Shown in pieces: positions 9,401-16,343 of a DNA stretch of 35,034 nt. The position numbers were made by a program, and so were the translations under genes. Origin of the DNA: Candidatus Methanophagales archaeon (GTDB lineage Archaea; Halobacteriota; Syntropharchaeia; Alkanophagales; Methanospirareceae); the NCBI GenBank assembly GCA_003336485.1, contig QENH01000180.1:1-35034 (forward strand). Direction: 5' to 3'. The notes under the pieces are model-generated. The model was not told the origin of the DNA and did not search any database. It saw only the letters and a program-made list of their open reading frames with translations. Each line of letters starts with the position of its first letter. Positions within the stretch are counted from its first letter, which is position 1.

Positions 9401-9783
9401 GGCTTTACACCTACATCCTTCTTCCCTCCTTTTATTTCGGACATCTTCCTCCAGGGTTGGAACCCGCCAACAGTTCTCTTCCAGTGTATCTCCGCGCATA
9501 CATCCATCGACTCCGGGTCCTCTGCTTCTTGCCAGACACCGCCTTGCGCATTCCTGTACATGGCCGTTCTCTTCAGCAGGTCTGATTCTGGCAGTGGCTT
9601 TCCCATTACTACCTCTTTGTCCATCGCACCGCCGATCATGTCCTTCACGTATGTAACTTCTTTTGTGCGCTCATCTACTGACCATCTCCGCAGAGCATCG
9701 AACATCATACCGTTCTCGTCCAGTCGAACCGCATGCCCGTGCACTGTCCTTCCTCTCAGTCCGGTCCTTGCAGTATCGTACAT
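6484..9783 (-). CDS. McrG C-terminal half fused in frame to a calcineurin-like metallophosphoesterase
   Basis: One 1099-residue frame. Residues 1-112 are the C-terminal half of methyl-coenzyme M reductase gamma (TARTGLRGRTVHGHAVRLDE, ..FDALRRW.., TVGGFQPW). The rest is a cytosolic phosphoesterase, probably translated from its own ATG at 9444 (MSEIKGGKK, ~986 aa; ggagg lies only 3 nt upstream). All calcineurin-fold metal motifs are present: DTH 344-346, GDLID 392-396, GNHD 439-442, GFHQ 569-572 and GHCHR 659-663. Two similar C-terminal beta modules follow (each GSG.I...G.V.I.......PD.FF.V, then GYFDDYEGD at ~956-964 and ~1077-1085). Substrate unknown. mcrA, the usual gene after mcrG, is absent. 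The fusion could be a real rearrangement or an assembly join. Confidence 0.8.
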   Translation of the reverse strand: MYDTARTGLRGRTVHGHAVRLDENGMMFDALRRWSVDERTKEVTYVKDMIGGAMDKEVVMGKPLPESDLLKRTAMYRNAQGGVWQEAEDPESMDVCAEIHWKRTVGGFQPWRKMSEIKGGKKDVGVKPLKLFVPKGGHDHDGNYTCIVDSTCIVESRKEPEPCDAIILHPALGFPGVVESEGNLRVILLAKNSVDTDYFKTHCLSYCTWEKKDNNNNKAREYLNIIQSCKTYGANPSEGKGEGYVINNSYRLSKAVYDEYCKEDYNKVVILEVKAPQSEGLYHLVSFDGESEVMREMLDEADRTRVMVNNEQKQEETDKLVKLYHPFKVFKKNTEYLNIATLADTHLAMRWYEYYLKASKKGIAGFCNYNKVFVEIMDKTKSDDTHITFILGDLIDYNRGFDGKSDFRNIDKYVENRNWLLFYHLLLENYPQPIFTVLGNHDYRINPYQPLPRKPIIGGEAHNIAYDLNLTRREVWEEIYGMDDKVHAACGSVLTTDWKSIYWYTFVINPFLDYTLTYRDQTFAMLDWNREEDIEALLPWAANSLSKEQYEILTNWKNTNKDKIIKVVGFHQTLYNPCDEVGSKQLKKGEIYSDEKKETIPVGIYGKKGCDPGHVLVYCFGGGLLIPHHLMNGTFCKRRKEFIKFIREDKNIVNLILSGHCHRQGIYQIENDSVRQKAVDEECEFDNTNPVIVTMNSSGPVGFKNIEGISKEKEGSRHIKLVAPSYTKISFNSNGKKIKIVNPKDSTKIKVREVVQDSKKYGFTERFEKGMNMDVYLQFKAFDETTKLYKPIPAESEIEVKVWDYDDFLRGENEHIGSGTIMRDGKVHIPVQHKDETKPDIFFEVVLKDRYLFSWDNVPGSDNERLIRFLWDDLAIWWAEKAKIEKSCDLRTIIISMDNHSAKIIMDKKKEKATLDGISLKVDKNGKLYKVTEIFGKKYENNWCSKGHTSTDGIWGYFDDYEGDKIGTLQKPLVFEIGHKGRSSGQGLTVSLQFKNKSTGGPLPPGITVEVWDSNVLLGSGIISSNGRVYISIRDKGGDNPDVFFKVKLAGKTLGGKKVDKDWVSRGNVSTNGVSGYFDDYEGDTLGSKNDPLVYVIDI

Positions 9784-9815
9784 CTCACAATCGACCTCTT
9801 CCTTGGCTATCTTCT

Positions 9816-10208
9816 CTATGTCTCTCTCTCTCTCGCTTCTATGATTGTTCTCCCTGATAGCACTCCAGGGTCTATACCTCTATACCTGTTAAACGCAGAC
9901 TGTGCACGCAGATAAGGCGTTATCGGTGAGAAGAACATCGAATCGGTGTACTGCACGTATCTTATTCGGTCACCTGCTTTTGCGCCCTCTGTTGGCTCTA
10001 CCATCTGACGAACTGCGCAATCCGGCTCTTCCATCTCCTCCAGTGGTGGATGAATACTCTTGTACTCTTCTCCTGGAGCACGGTGTGCAAGTAATCTCAC
10101 AATGTCCTCTTCCGCTATGTCTCTCAGCTTCTCTAACTTGACGTCCGGGTTCATGAATTTTCTTCGGGTATCAGCTATATGTGTTTTTCCTTGACAATAT
10201 TGTGGCAT
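9816..10208 (-). CDS. mcrG: Methyl-coenzyme M reductase gamma subunit, N-terminal half (frameshifted mcrG)
   Basis: 130 residues starting [21 protein letters not shown], colinear with McrG from its first residue: [73 protein letters not shown]. The frame then ends at a TAG. The missing continuation ([13 protein letters not shown], then MYDTARTGLRG) lies on the same strand two bases out of phase, starting inside a GA-dinucleotide tract at 9821-9834. With one GA unit removed the gene would read through to a normal ~252-residue McrG. McrG is part of the (alpha-beta-gamma)2 reductase that makes or activates methane/alkanes; no mcrA or mcrB is present. Apparent status: orphan and broken, unless the shift is an error. 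Confidence 0.93.
   Translation of the reverse strand: MPQYCQGKTHIADTRRKFMNPDVKLEKLRDIAEEDIVRLLAHRAPGEEYKSIHPPLEEMEEPDCAVRQMVEPTEGAKAGDRIRYVQYTDSMFFSPITPYLRAQSAFNRYRGIDPGVLSGRTIIEARERET
9821..9834. repeat. (TC)7 / (GA)7 dinucleotide tract at the mcrG frameshift
   Basis: Seven TC units on the plus strand (GA in the coding sense) sit exactly where the mcrG frame breaks. Six units would give the expected EARER-DIEK reading. Such tracts slip during replication and are also prone to sequencing error. Confidence 0.9.
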
Positions 10209-10212
10209 TTTT

Positions 10213-10332
10213 TTACTTTTTTACGTGTAAATCACTTTTAGAGTAATACCAGCAGAAGCCACCGAAGTAAATCTGATCGTAGCCATCACCAAAACTGCGA
10301 CAAAACGAAAAAACCCTCTTCATTTTATTCAT
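10213..10332 (-). CDS. Possible 39-aa leader ORF directly upstream of mcrG
   Basis: A frame starts [20 protein letters not shown] and ends [19 protein letters not shown], with its stop only 4 nt before the mcrG ATG. It begins about 30 nt downstream of the start point predicted from the promoter at 10384-10399. No ribosome-binding site is seen and no family is recognised. It might be a regulatory leader peptide or chance coding in the 5' untranslated region. Confidence 0.3.
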   Translation of the reverse strand: MNKMKRVFSFCRSFGDGYDQIYFGGFCWYYSKSDLHVKK

Positions 10333-10383
10333 CTTATATTTTCGGGGACAGTGACTTTTACTATGTCAAGATGTTATCTAGGG

Positions 10384-10399
10384 CGTATAAACTTTTCGA
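10384..10399 (-). promoter_or_regulatory. BRE/TATA promoter upstream of mcrG
   Basis: The reverse strand reads tcgaaaagtttatacg: a B-recognition element followed by a TATA box, in the gap after fpoI. It would drive mcrG independently of the fpo operon and produce a leader of about 150 nt. Confidence 0.55.
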
Positions 10400-10414
10400 T
10401 TTTTTTCTTCGTCC

Positions 10415-11149
10415 TTACTTCCGTACCAGCCGCAATATCTGCATCGAGCATTCCTTAACACACAATCCGCACCCAGTGCACGTCTCAGAATCTATCGCCA
10501 TCCTAATTACATCCTTCACATCATCCAGAGCCCAGGAAACCGCACCGCTTTCGCATACCTTCTCGCAGATCTTGCATGCAATGCAACTCCCACTATCCAC
10601 GCACACACTCACCATCGGCACACCTTGCGACGGAGCAACATCAACAATAAGATTATCCTGCCCCTTTGTCCGTTTCAATGTGAGATCATCCCGATCTATC
10701 TCATACTCCACATAGCCTTCATCCTCACGTATTATCTCCGGCGGCGCTATCATCTCCTCCGTATCCGTGAACATCTCGTCCATAGTCGTATAGGATACAT
10801 CATGAATCTTTGTCGTCTTTAAAGCACCCCCGGGACATGAATCAATACAGAAATGGCAGAAGATACATTTACCATAATCTAACGTAGGATAATACCGCCC
10901 ACTCTTTGCCTCTTTCATCCAAATCGCATTCGCAGGACATACAAACGAGCATTCAAAACAGCTTATGCATCGCTCCGGGTCAAAGAGGATATAACCCCTG
11001 AAACAGTCGGGCCATTTCCTACGCTCACGTGGATACTGCGTAGTTACGCTCAATGGCGCTACAACCTCTTTCGCCGCTGTTGCCAGCGCAGTTGCATGAC
11101 ACTTTAGCTTCTCTTTAATGTCGTATTCAGGTGTTGCTATTTTCTTCAT
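10415..11149 (-). CDS. fpoI: F420H2 dehydrogenase subunit I (NuoI-like) with extra ferredoxin domain
   Basis: 244 residues from the ATG at 11149, which overlaps the fpoH stop (ATGA) and follows agggg; a longer frame to 11176 is less likely. Two CxxCxxCxxxCP motifs typical of NuoI/FpoI are present (CISCFECSFVCP, CIFCHFCIDSCP). About 100 residues on there is a second bacterial-ferredoxin-like pair (CIACKICEKVCESGAV, CTGCGLCVKECSMQIL). Four [4Fe-4S] clusters in all; ordinary FpoI/NuoI has two and about 145-180 residues. The subunit wires electrons from the input module to the N2 cluster in FpoB. The extension may take the place of a separate ferredoxin or dock an input partner. It is the last gene of the operon; no fpoF follows. 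Confidence 0.9.
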   Translation of the reverse strand: MKKIATPEYDIKEKLKCHATALATAAKEVVAPLSVTTQYPRERRKWPDCFRGYILFDPERCISCFECSFVCPANAIWMKEAKSGRYYPTLDYGKCIFCHFCIDSCPGGALKTTKIHDVSYTTMDEMFTDTEEMIAPPEIIREDEGYVEYEIDRDDLTLKRTKGQDNLIVDVAPSQGVPMVSVCVDSGSCIACKICEKVCESGAVSWALDDVKDVIRMAIDSETCTGCGLCVKECSMQILRLVRK

Positions 11150-12171
11150 ATTATTGCCCCTATTACTAATGACCATGCCACCGCAACCAATGCTAAGATA
11201 AGCATTGCATTCCAGCCGATCTTCATACCCTGATCCAGCCTATAACGTGGATACACGCCACGAAGATTCACCACTACTATCATAACTATCAGGGTCTTTA
11301 ACACGAACCAAATAAGGTATGAAACCTCGCCCAAACCAGGTATCATCGGGCCACTACCACCGCCAAGGAATAACATGGTCATGAGCGCACTGAGTACATA
11401 CATCTTCTCATAACCCATCACATAAGCAAGCCCAAATGCAATCCCGGAAAACTCGACAAAAGGTCCAAATGATACTTCCTGATCTGCTTCAGGGATATCA
11501 AATGGCAACCGAGCAGTAGCCATCAGTGCGGCAATGAAAAATGTGAGTGCGGCAATGGGATTCAAAATTATCCCCCACAACCCGCCAGCTTGCGCATCCA
11601 CTACCCCGACAGAGTTCGATGTACCATACATGACGACCATTGCGAATACAGCAACAATAAACGGGATCTCATACGCGAAATACAGGAACGCCTCTCGAAC
11701 TGTACCGATAAATGCGAACCTGTTGTTCGATGCCCAGCCGAGACCCAAAATGAACACCGGCATCAAACATATCAACGCCACCATTAGTTGTAGTCCATAA
11801 TCGCTCACTATTGGAACGAGCGGACTACCGGCAGTACCGGCATTAATAAACAGTAGCGGTAGGAGCACAGGTATGAAATAAAGGAACGGGAACTGCAAGA
11901 AATAACGCTTATGCGCATCCTTATGTATAATAACCTCCTGAAACAGGAACCGTAACGAATCAGCAAGCAATTGTATGATACCGCGCGTCCGTGGCGATAT
12001 TTCTCGCGGGCCCACACGCCACTGCATCCGACCAACCATTTTACGCTCTATCCAGGGCAAAATGAGCAGCAGAGTACCCAGAACAGCGAAACCGGGCATG
12101 ATTATCAATACAAAGAACGATTCCCAGAGCAAAAGAGCAATTAAATTATTTATCACTGGCAGTCCGAGCAT
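11146..12171 (-). CDS. fpoH: F420H2 dehydrogenase subunit H (NuoH-like membrane anchor)
   Basis: 341 residues with about eight hydrophobic segments. Family signatures are present: WIERKMVGRMQWRVGP near the N-terminus and ATARLPFDIPEADQEVSFGP in the quinone-site loop (LPFDIPEADQE corresponds to APFDLPEAEQE of NuoH). This subunit forms the quinone/phenazine-access chamber and links the peripheral arm to the pumping subunits. It overlaps fpoI by 4 bp and lies 141 bp downstream of fpoBCD. The intervening DNA holds a 40-codon frame in phase with fpoH, separated from it by a single TAG. Confidence 0.95.
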   Translation of the reverse strand: MLGLPVINNLIALLLWESFFVLIIMPGFAVLGTLLLILPWIERKMVGRMQWRVGPREISPRTRGIIQLLADSLRFLFQEVIIHKDAHKRYFLQFPFLYFIPVLLPLLFINAGTAGSPLVPIVSDYGLQLMVALICLMPVFILGLGWASNNRFAFIGTVREAFLYFAYEIPFIVAVFAMVVMYGTSNSVGVVDAQAGGLWGIILNPIAALTFFIAALMATARLPFDIPEADQEVSFGPFVEFSGIAFGLAYVMGYEKMYVLSALMTMLFLGGGSGPMIPGLGEVSYLIWFVLKTLIVMIVVVNLRGVYPRYRLDQGMKIGWNAMLILALVAVAWSLVIGAII

Positions 12172-12174
12172 TGG

Positions 12175-12297
12175 CTAGATAAGCGGCTGAAGTAGTGGGA
12201 CATCCAGCTGGTGGCTCATTATGCCCTCGTTGTTCACTATTATGTTCATGAGTTCGTTTATTTTCACCATCTCCATTAGCTCGTTCATTTCTATCAT
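12175..12297 (-). CDS. Small 40-aa ORF between fpoBCD and fpoH
   Basis: Starts MIEMNELMEMVKINELMNII and ends HQLDVPLLQPLI, with a good ribosome-binding site (aaagaggtgcag) overlapping the fpoBCD stop. It is in the same frame as fpoH: its TAG is followed by one CCA codon and then the fpoH ATG. The methionine-rich amphipathic sequence is not recognised. It may be a small operon protein or an fpoH N-terminal extension cut by the TAG. Confidence 0.45.
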   Translation of the reverse strand: MIEMNELMEMVKINELMNIIVNNEGIMSHQLDVPLLQPLI

Positions 12298-12312
12298 TTT
12301 TTCTGCACCTCT

Positions 12313-14631
12313 TTACCTATCCGCCTCCGGCGGGAAGTACCCGAAACTACCATATACCGCCCAGAAGTCCGCATAACGTTCTCCTTTTAACGCTTCCATA
12401 AACCCCCTTAAATTCATCCAGCATGGACTTATCACCCTCACACGGTATGGTACATTTGACTCGCCATCACTCATAATAGAAAATAACAACGTGCCCCTAG
12501 CCACTTCGGTAACAGTAGTCCATTCACCTTTTGGAAGAACCAGATTACCAAAAACGCGGAAGAAATTACCCTTTATATCATTTGCCGCCTCTTTGTATTC
12601 GCCGAGCACATCATCACTCAATATCGGCCCCGGTATCCGCTTCACCGCGTCTACCGCCTGCTTTATTATCCGTATGCTTTGTTTTATCTCCGCTAACCTA
12701 CCTAGGAACCGCCCGAGACAATCACCGTCATCGCCCGTTGTGACTTCCCAATTGAGCTTGTCATAAGCTTCATAGGGTGCTATCTTTCTGAGATCGTAAT
12801 TTACACCTGACGCTCTCAAAAACGGACCCACCATACCGCAACGTATCGCATCCGCCTTCGTCAGTACGCCCACACCCTTCGCTCTTGCTATCGTCACAGG
12901 GTTATACACAAATATATCCTCAAACTTCTTCATCCTTTTGTGTATTGCAAAAGTGAGATTATCTATTACTTTGAGCACATCATCCGTAATATCTCGCCGC
13001 ATTCCGCCTGGTACCAGGAATGAAGGAGCACTTCTCGAGCCCGAAATTTTCACCAATACTTCTATTACCATTTCCCGGATCGCCATAGCATACATGAAGC
13101 CCGTGGTATGACCAAAGAAGAGTGAAAATATCCCGGCATCATAATAGAACGCTTCTACTCGCGACAGTTCTGCCATTATCGTCCTTAAATACTGCGCCCT
13201 TTCCGGTACTTCAATCCCTAACGCATTCTCTAACGTCCGGACATACCCTAAGTTCATGTTCACCGGGTCATTTATCGCCAATCGCTCAAATAACGGCACG
13301 TTCTGGATATATAACTTGTTCTCCGCAATCTTCTCCATTGACCGATGTACAAATCCGGGTTCCGGAATAGCATCTACGATTATATCTCCCTTTATCCTGA
13401 ATGTCACCCTGAGATGCCCACTTCCTGCATGATGCGGACCTATTGGAACTACTATCTCATCTTTATCATATGCGCCTTCGATGAATTCTTCGGGAATTGG
13501 GGTGTACAAGTCCTTTGGCGGCTCTATGGGCACCATACACTCGTCAAGTGACATGCCCTTTTCATACACGTAGCGTTCCTCGGCGATCTTGAATTCTTTC
13601 CTCAATGGTAGATCCGGCGTATCCGGAGCAAGGACGAACTTCCGCCCCATGCCTTTGTTACCGTCAAACTGAACACCGAAGAACTCATGCATTTCGCGTT
13701 CTGAATAATTTGCACTCTCCCAGATAGGAGAAAGACTATCTACTTTCGGGTCTTTCAGTCCGATCTCAGTGAAAACCGTTATGAGTACCGGCATCAACGC
13801 CTCGTCTGTATAACTTGATGCTATATATTCTACAATAAATTTTCGCTCATGTGGTACTTCTATCACATTCACGCTCTTCACATGGTCCACCTTCATCTGA
13901 TCCCGGAGCTTCTGTGCAACCGCTTTCAGGTTCTCTCGTGTCGTTTTGATCGCTATACAGTTCGTGTCGGTAATCGTTATGGATTCATAAAGGCCGTTAA
14001 GATCTCGTTTTAGATTCTCCTTCAGCTCTTCGCCCCAGTCCACATCACGTCCAACGTCCACTTTAATTGCCGGTGTCGGAGCAAATATCTTCGGCGAAGT
14101 CGGTACCATCCGCTCTTCCAGTTGCTTCTCAAACGGCAGCTCCACTCTCTTAAAATCTATCGTCTTCCTGTCTATCCCCACGATCTTGTCCTGAGTTGCC
14201 CTCACACCCCTCAAAAGAGCTTCCGGCGTTATTGGACAGCCGGGGATAAACGCATCTACCGGTACTATATCCGAAGGATGAGTTATATTATAACTGTTCC
14301 AGAATATTCCACCTCTTTGACCACAGGCACCTATCACGTTCACAAACTTCGGGTCTGGCATCTGCCCCCACACAAATTGCAGTGCCCTCGCCATCTTCCT
14401 TGTTATCGTACCTTCTATTATGATATAATTTGACTGTCGCGAAATGCCCAAGTTCAACGTGCCTAACCGCTCACCATCATAGCCAGATGCAAATGCATGG
14501 GCGAGCTCAACGCCACAACAAGAGGTGATGAAGTGGCAAGGCCATAGGCTCCACTTCGATGACCATCTCCTGAATGGAGAAAGTATCCCTGAATTGAGGT
14601 TGCGTACATTCGCGTTCTTATAGTCTTCCAT
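12313..14631 (-). CDS. fpoBCD: Fused F420H2 dehydrogenase subunits B-C-D
   Basis: 772 residues. Residues ~15-160 are NuoB-like, with the four N2-cluster cysteines C38, C39 (TSCCGVE), C103 (GACGQRGG) and C132 (PGCPITPE). Residues ~180-375 are NuoC-like (SPIWESANYSEREMHEFFGV, LPLRKEF). Residues ~395-772 are NuoD-like (IGPHHAGSGHLRV, GFVHRSMEKIAE, FFGHTTGFMYA, LVPGGMRRDI, SDGESNVPYRVRV). Together they form the quinone-reducing connector of the peripheral arm. In Methanosarcina these are three genes and as I recall Archaeoglobus fuses only B and C, so a single B-C-D chain is notable. The start follows agaggtg, 36 bp after fpoA. Confidence 0.95.
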   Translation of the reverse strand: MEDYKNANVRNLNSGILSPFRRWSSKWSLWPCHFITSCCGVELAHAFASGYDGERLGTLNLGISRQSNYIIIEGTITRKMARALQFVWGQMPDPKFVNVIGACGQRGGIFWNSYNITHPSDIVPVDAFIPGCPITPEALLRGVRATQDKIVGIDRKTIDFKRVELPFEKQLEERMVPTSPKIFAPTPAIKVDVGRDVDWGEELKENLKRDLNGLYESITITDTNCIAIKTTRENLKAVAQKLRDQMKVDHVKSVNVIEVPHERKFIVEYIASSYTDEALMPVLITVFTEIGLKDPKVDSLSPIWESANYSEREMHEFFGVQFDGNKGMGRKFVLAPDTPDLPLRKEFKIAEERYVYEKGMSLDECMVPIEPPKDLYTPIPEEFIEGAYDKDEIVVPIGPHHAGSGHLRVTFRIKGDIIVDAIPEPGFVHRSMEKIAENKLYIQNVPLFERLAINDPVNMNLGYVRTLENALGIEVPERAQYLRTIMAELSRVEAFYYDAGIFSLFFGHTTGFMYAMAIREMVIEVLVKISGSRSAPSFLVPGGMRRDITDDVLKVIDNLTFAIHKRMKKFEDIFVYNPVTIARAKGVGVLTKADAIRCGMVGPFLRASGVNYDLRKIAPYEAYDKLNWEVTTGDDGDCLGRFLGRLAEIKQSIRIIKQAVDAVKRIPGPILSDDVLGEYKEAANDIKGNFFRVFGNLVLPKGEWTTVTEVARGTLLFSIMSDGESNVPYRVRVISPCWMNLRGFMEALKGERYADFWAVYGSFGYFPPEADR

Positions 14632-14666
14632 TTTTGTTTTCTCTTCACCTCTACACTACTTATATT

Positions 14667-15032
14667 TTAACTTTTTTGTAGCTTTGAATCTGCCATTACC
14701 CCCGCTATCTTATACCCTACATATATCGCAGGTAAGAGCAGCAGCATAGATAGCAGCAGAATCACCGTAAAGTTTAAGCCCGGACATGCTGCGAACAGGA
14801 ACAGAATGACAATTATTGGTTCCGCAGCCATAAACAGGAACATATACCCGAAATACTGCATTGGGAGCGCATATTTAGGGTTTTTCATTGGCGGATTACC
14901 TGCTTCCCACCTCATCGTTTTTATCTCTGTCAGATCATATCGCGGCAATATTTTAACGAGCGCGAGTAGTATCCCATCTACCAGCACACAGATCAATAAT
15001 ATTACTCCGATTAACAAGATAGCCTCTATCAT
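14667..15032 (-). CDS. fpoA: F420H2 dehydrogenase subunit A (NuoA-like)
   Basis: 121 residues with three membrane helices. The loop between helices 1 and 2 carries RWEAGNPP (NuoA family YECG/E.G.P), and YFGYMFLFMAAEPIIVILF matches the conserved second helix. It contributes to the interface between the quinone chamber and the pumping arm. It starts 9 bp after the fpoN stop and is followed by fpoBCD. Confidence 0.93.
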   Translation of the reverse strand: MIEAILLIGVILLICVLVDGILLALVKILPRYDLTEIKTMRWEAGNPPMKNPKYALPMQYFGYMFLFMAAEPIIVILFLFAACPGLNFTVILLLSMLLLLPAIYVGYKIAGVMADSKLQKS

Positions 15033-15041
15033 TTTTTACTC

Positions 15042-16343
15042 CTATATTACTACTCCTATCGTTTGTGCCACGACCGTCATACTGTTTACGAACCAATCAA
15101 CAGGTACAAATGCAACGGTAATAAAAACTATTATTACTGCAACGAGCGAAATGACGTTTGCAAGATTAAGCTGCCATTCACCGCCAAGATCACGTGCGAG
15201 CCGCAGGTAATACGGAACGGATATAGCGGAATTTATAACCACTATTGCAGCTAATATGTAATAGATGAGCCCGGCATCACCCAGAAAAAGCCCAACATTA
15301 ACCAGCGAGGCGAGAATGAAGAATTTACCCCAGAATCCCATTAGCGGTGGCAAGCCGATGAAAGAGAAAGCAAGCAGATACATCAGCGGTGAATATGCGC
15401 CTTTACCCTTTATCGCATTGAAGAACCCTATCTTTCCCGCTGCGTTCGCAAACAACATGAGCACTACACCGACGAGTGCAAAGCAGATGAACGCGGGCTC
15501 CGGATTTATAGCCACTACCAAGCAGGTTAAAATATAGCCCATATTGGCAACAGTGGAATATGCAAGCACTCTAGCAGGTTCCTTTGAGGTTAATGCACCT
15601 ATATTACCGGTAAACATAGATATAGCTGCAAGCACAGCAGTAAAGACTGTTATTGATGCTGTTAAATCGCAAGCACTATAAATTAGTACCCACAGAGCTA
15701 CGATAAAGGGAACGATCTTTGCAAGAGAAGCTATAATTGACATTGGTATAGGGTCTGCACTTGTGAATACATCCGGTACCCATTCGTGTAACGGTGCAAC
15801 GCCCACTTCTATACTCAAGCCTAATACAAGCATCACGTAGCCAAGTATGTAGAGTATAGCGTTAGGTGCACTCTTTGTGTATGCTAAGATAACCGCACCG
15901 ATCAAAAACAGAACGGTTGCTAAAACCATAAACGTAATATACTTGATACCTACTTCTACGTTTGTGCCGCCCTCTCTAATCATAACTAAGATATAAGTTG
16001 GTACGGAAACGAGAACAAATGCTACCAGGATCATTGCAAGGTCCTGCGTAGTAAAAATGTACATGGTTGCAAGTATCATCAGCCCTACTAAGCCGTAGTC
16101 AACACCCTGAATCACACTCTTTATCGCTTTTAACGAAACCAGGTTGATGATACCGATTACGAATACAAAAGCGCAATAAATTGTGAGTTCTGGGTTTGCA
16201 CTTGAAACAGCCCAAAACGCTATTATAGCTGCTACTATCGCACCTATGAGCCCTAAATCACGATACATATATGACAAAACAGCACATAACGTTAGAATTA
16301 CTAGTGCCGCTAGCATCATCACTGACAAATCCATTACTGCCAC
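15042..16343 (-). CDS. fpoN: F420H2 dehydrogenase antiporter-like subunit N (NuoN-like)
   Basis: 433 residues, mostly membrane helices; somewhat shorter than typical NuoN (~480-500). It has the proton-channel motif APLHEWVPDVFTSADPIPMS, corresponding to PFH.W.PDVY.GAPTP.. of the family, and VLAYSTVANMGYILTCLVVA, matching the conserved AYSSI.H.GY helix. One of three Mrp-antiporter-like pumping subunits. Its start overlaps the fpoL stop by 10 bp. Confidence 0.93.
   Translation of the reverse strand: MAVMDLSVMMLAALVILTLCAVLSYMYRDLGLIGAIVAAIIAFWAVSSANPELTIYCAFVFVIGIINLVSLKAIKSVIQGVDYGLVGLMILATMYIFTTQDLAMILVAFVLVSVPTYILVMIREGGTNVEVGIKYITFMVLATVLFLIGAVILAYTKSAPNAILYILGYVMLVLGLSIEVGVAPLHEWVPDVFTSADPIPMSIIASLAKIVPFIVALWVLIYSACDLTASITVFTAVLAAISMFTGNIGALTSKEPARVLAYSTVANMGYILTCLVVAINPEPAFICFALVGVVLMLFANAAGKIGFFNAIKGKGAYSPLMYLLAFSFIGLPPLMGFWGKFFILASLVNVGLFLGDAGLIYYILAAIVVINSAISVPYYLRLARDLGGEWQLNLANVISLVAVIIVFITVAFVPVDWFVNSMTVVAQTIGVVI

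Noticed and set aside
12175-12177. TAG before fpoH as a pyrrolysine codon
   Set aside because: No PYLIS-like element or pyl gene is visible, and fpoH has a normal start right after it; recorded only as a small-ORF observation.
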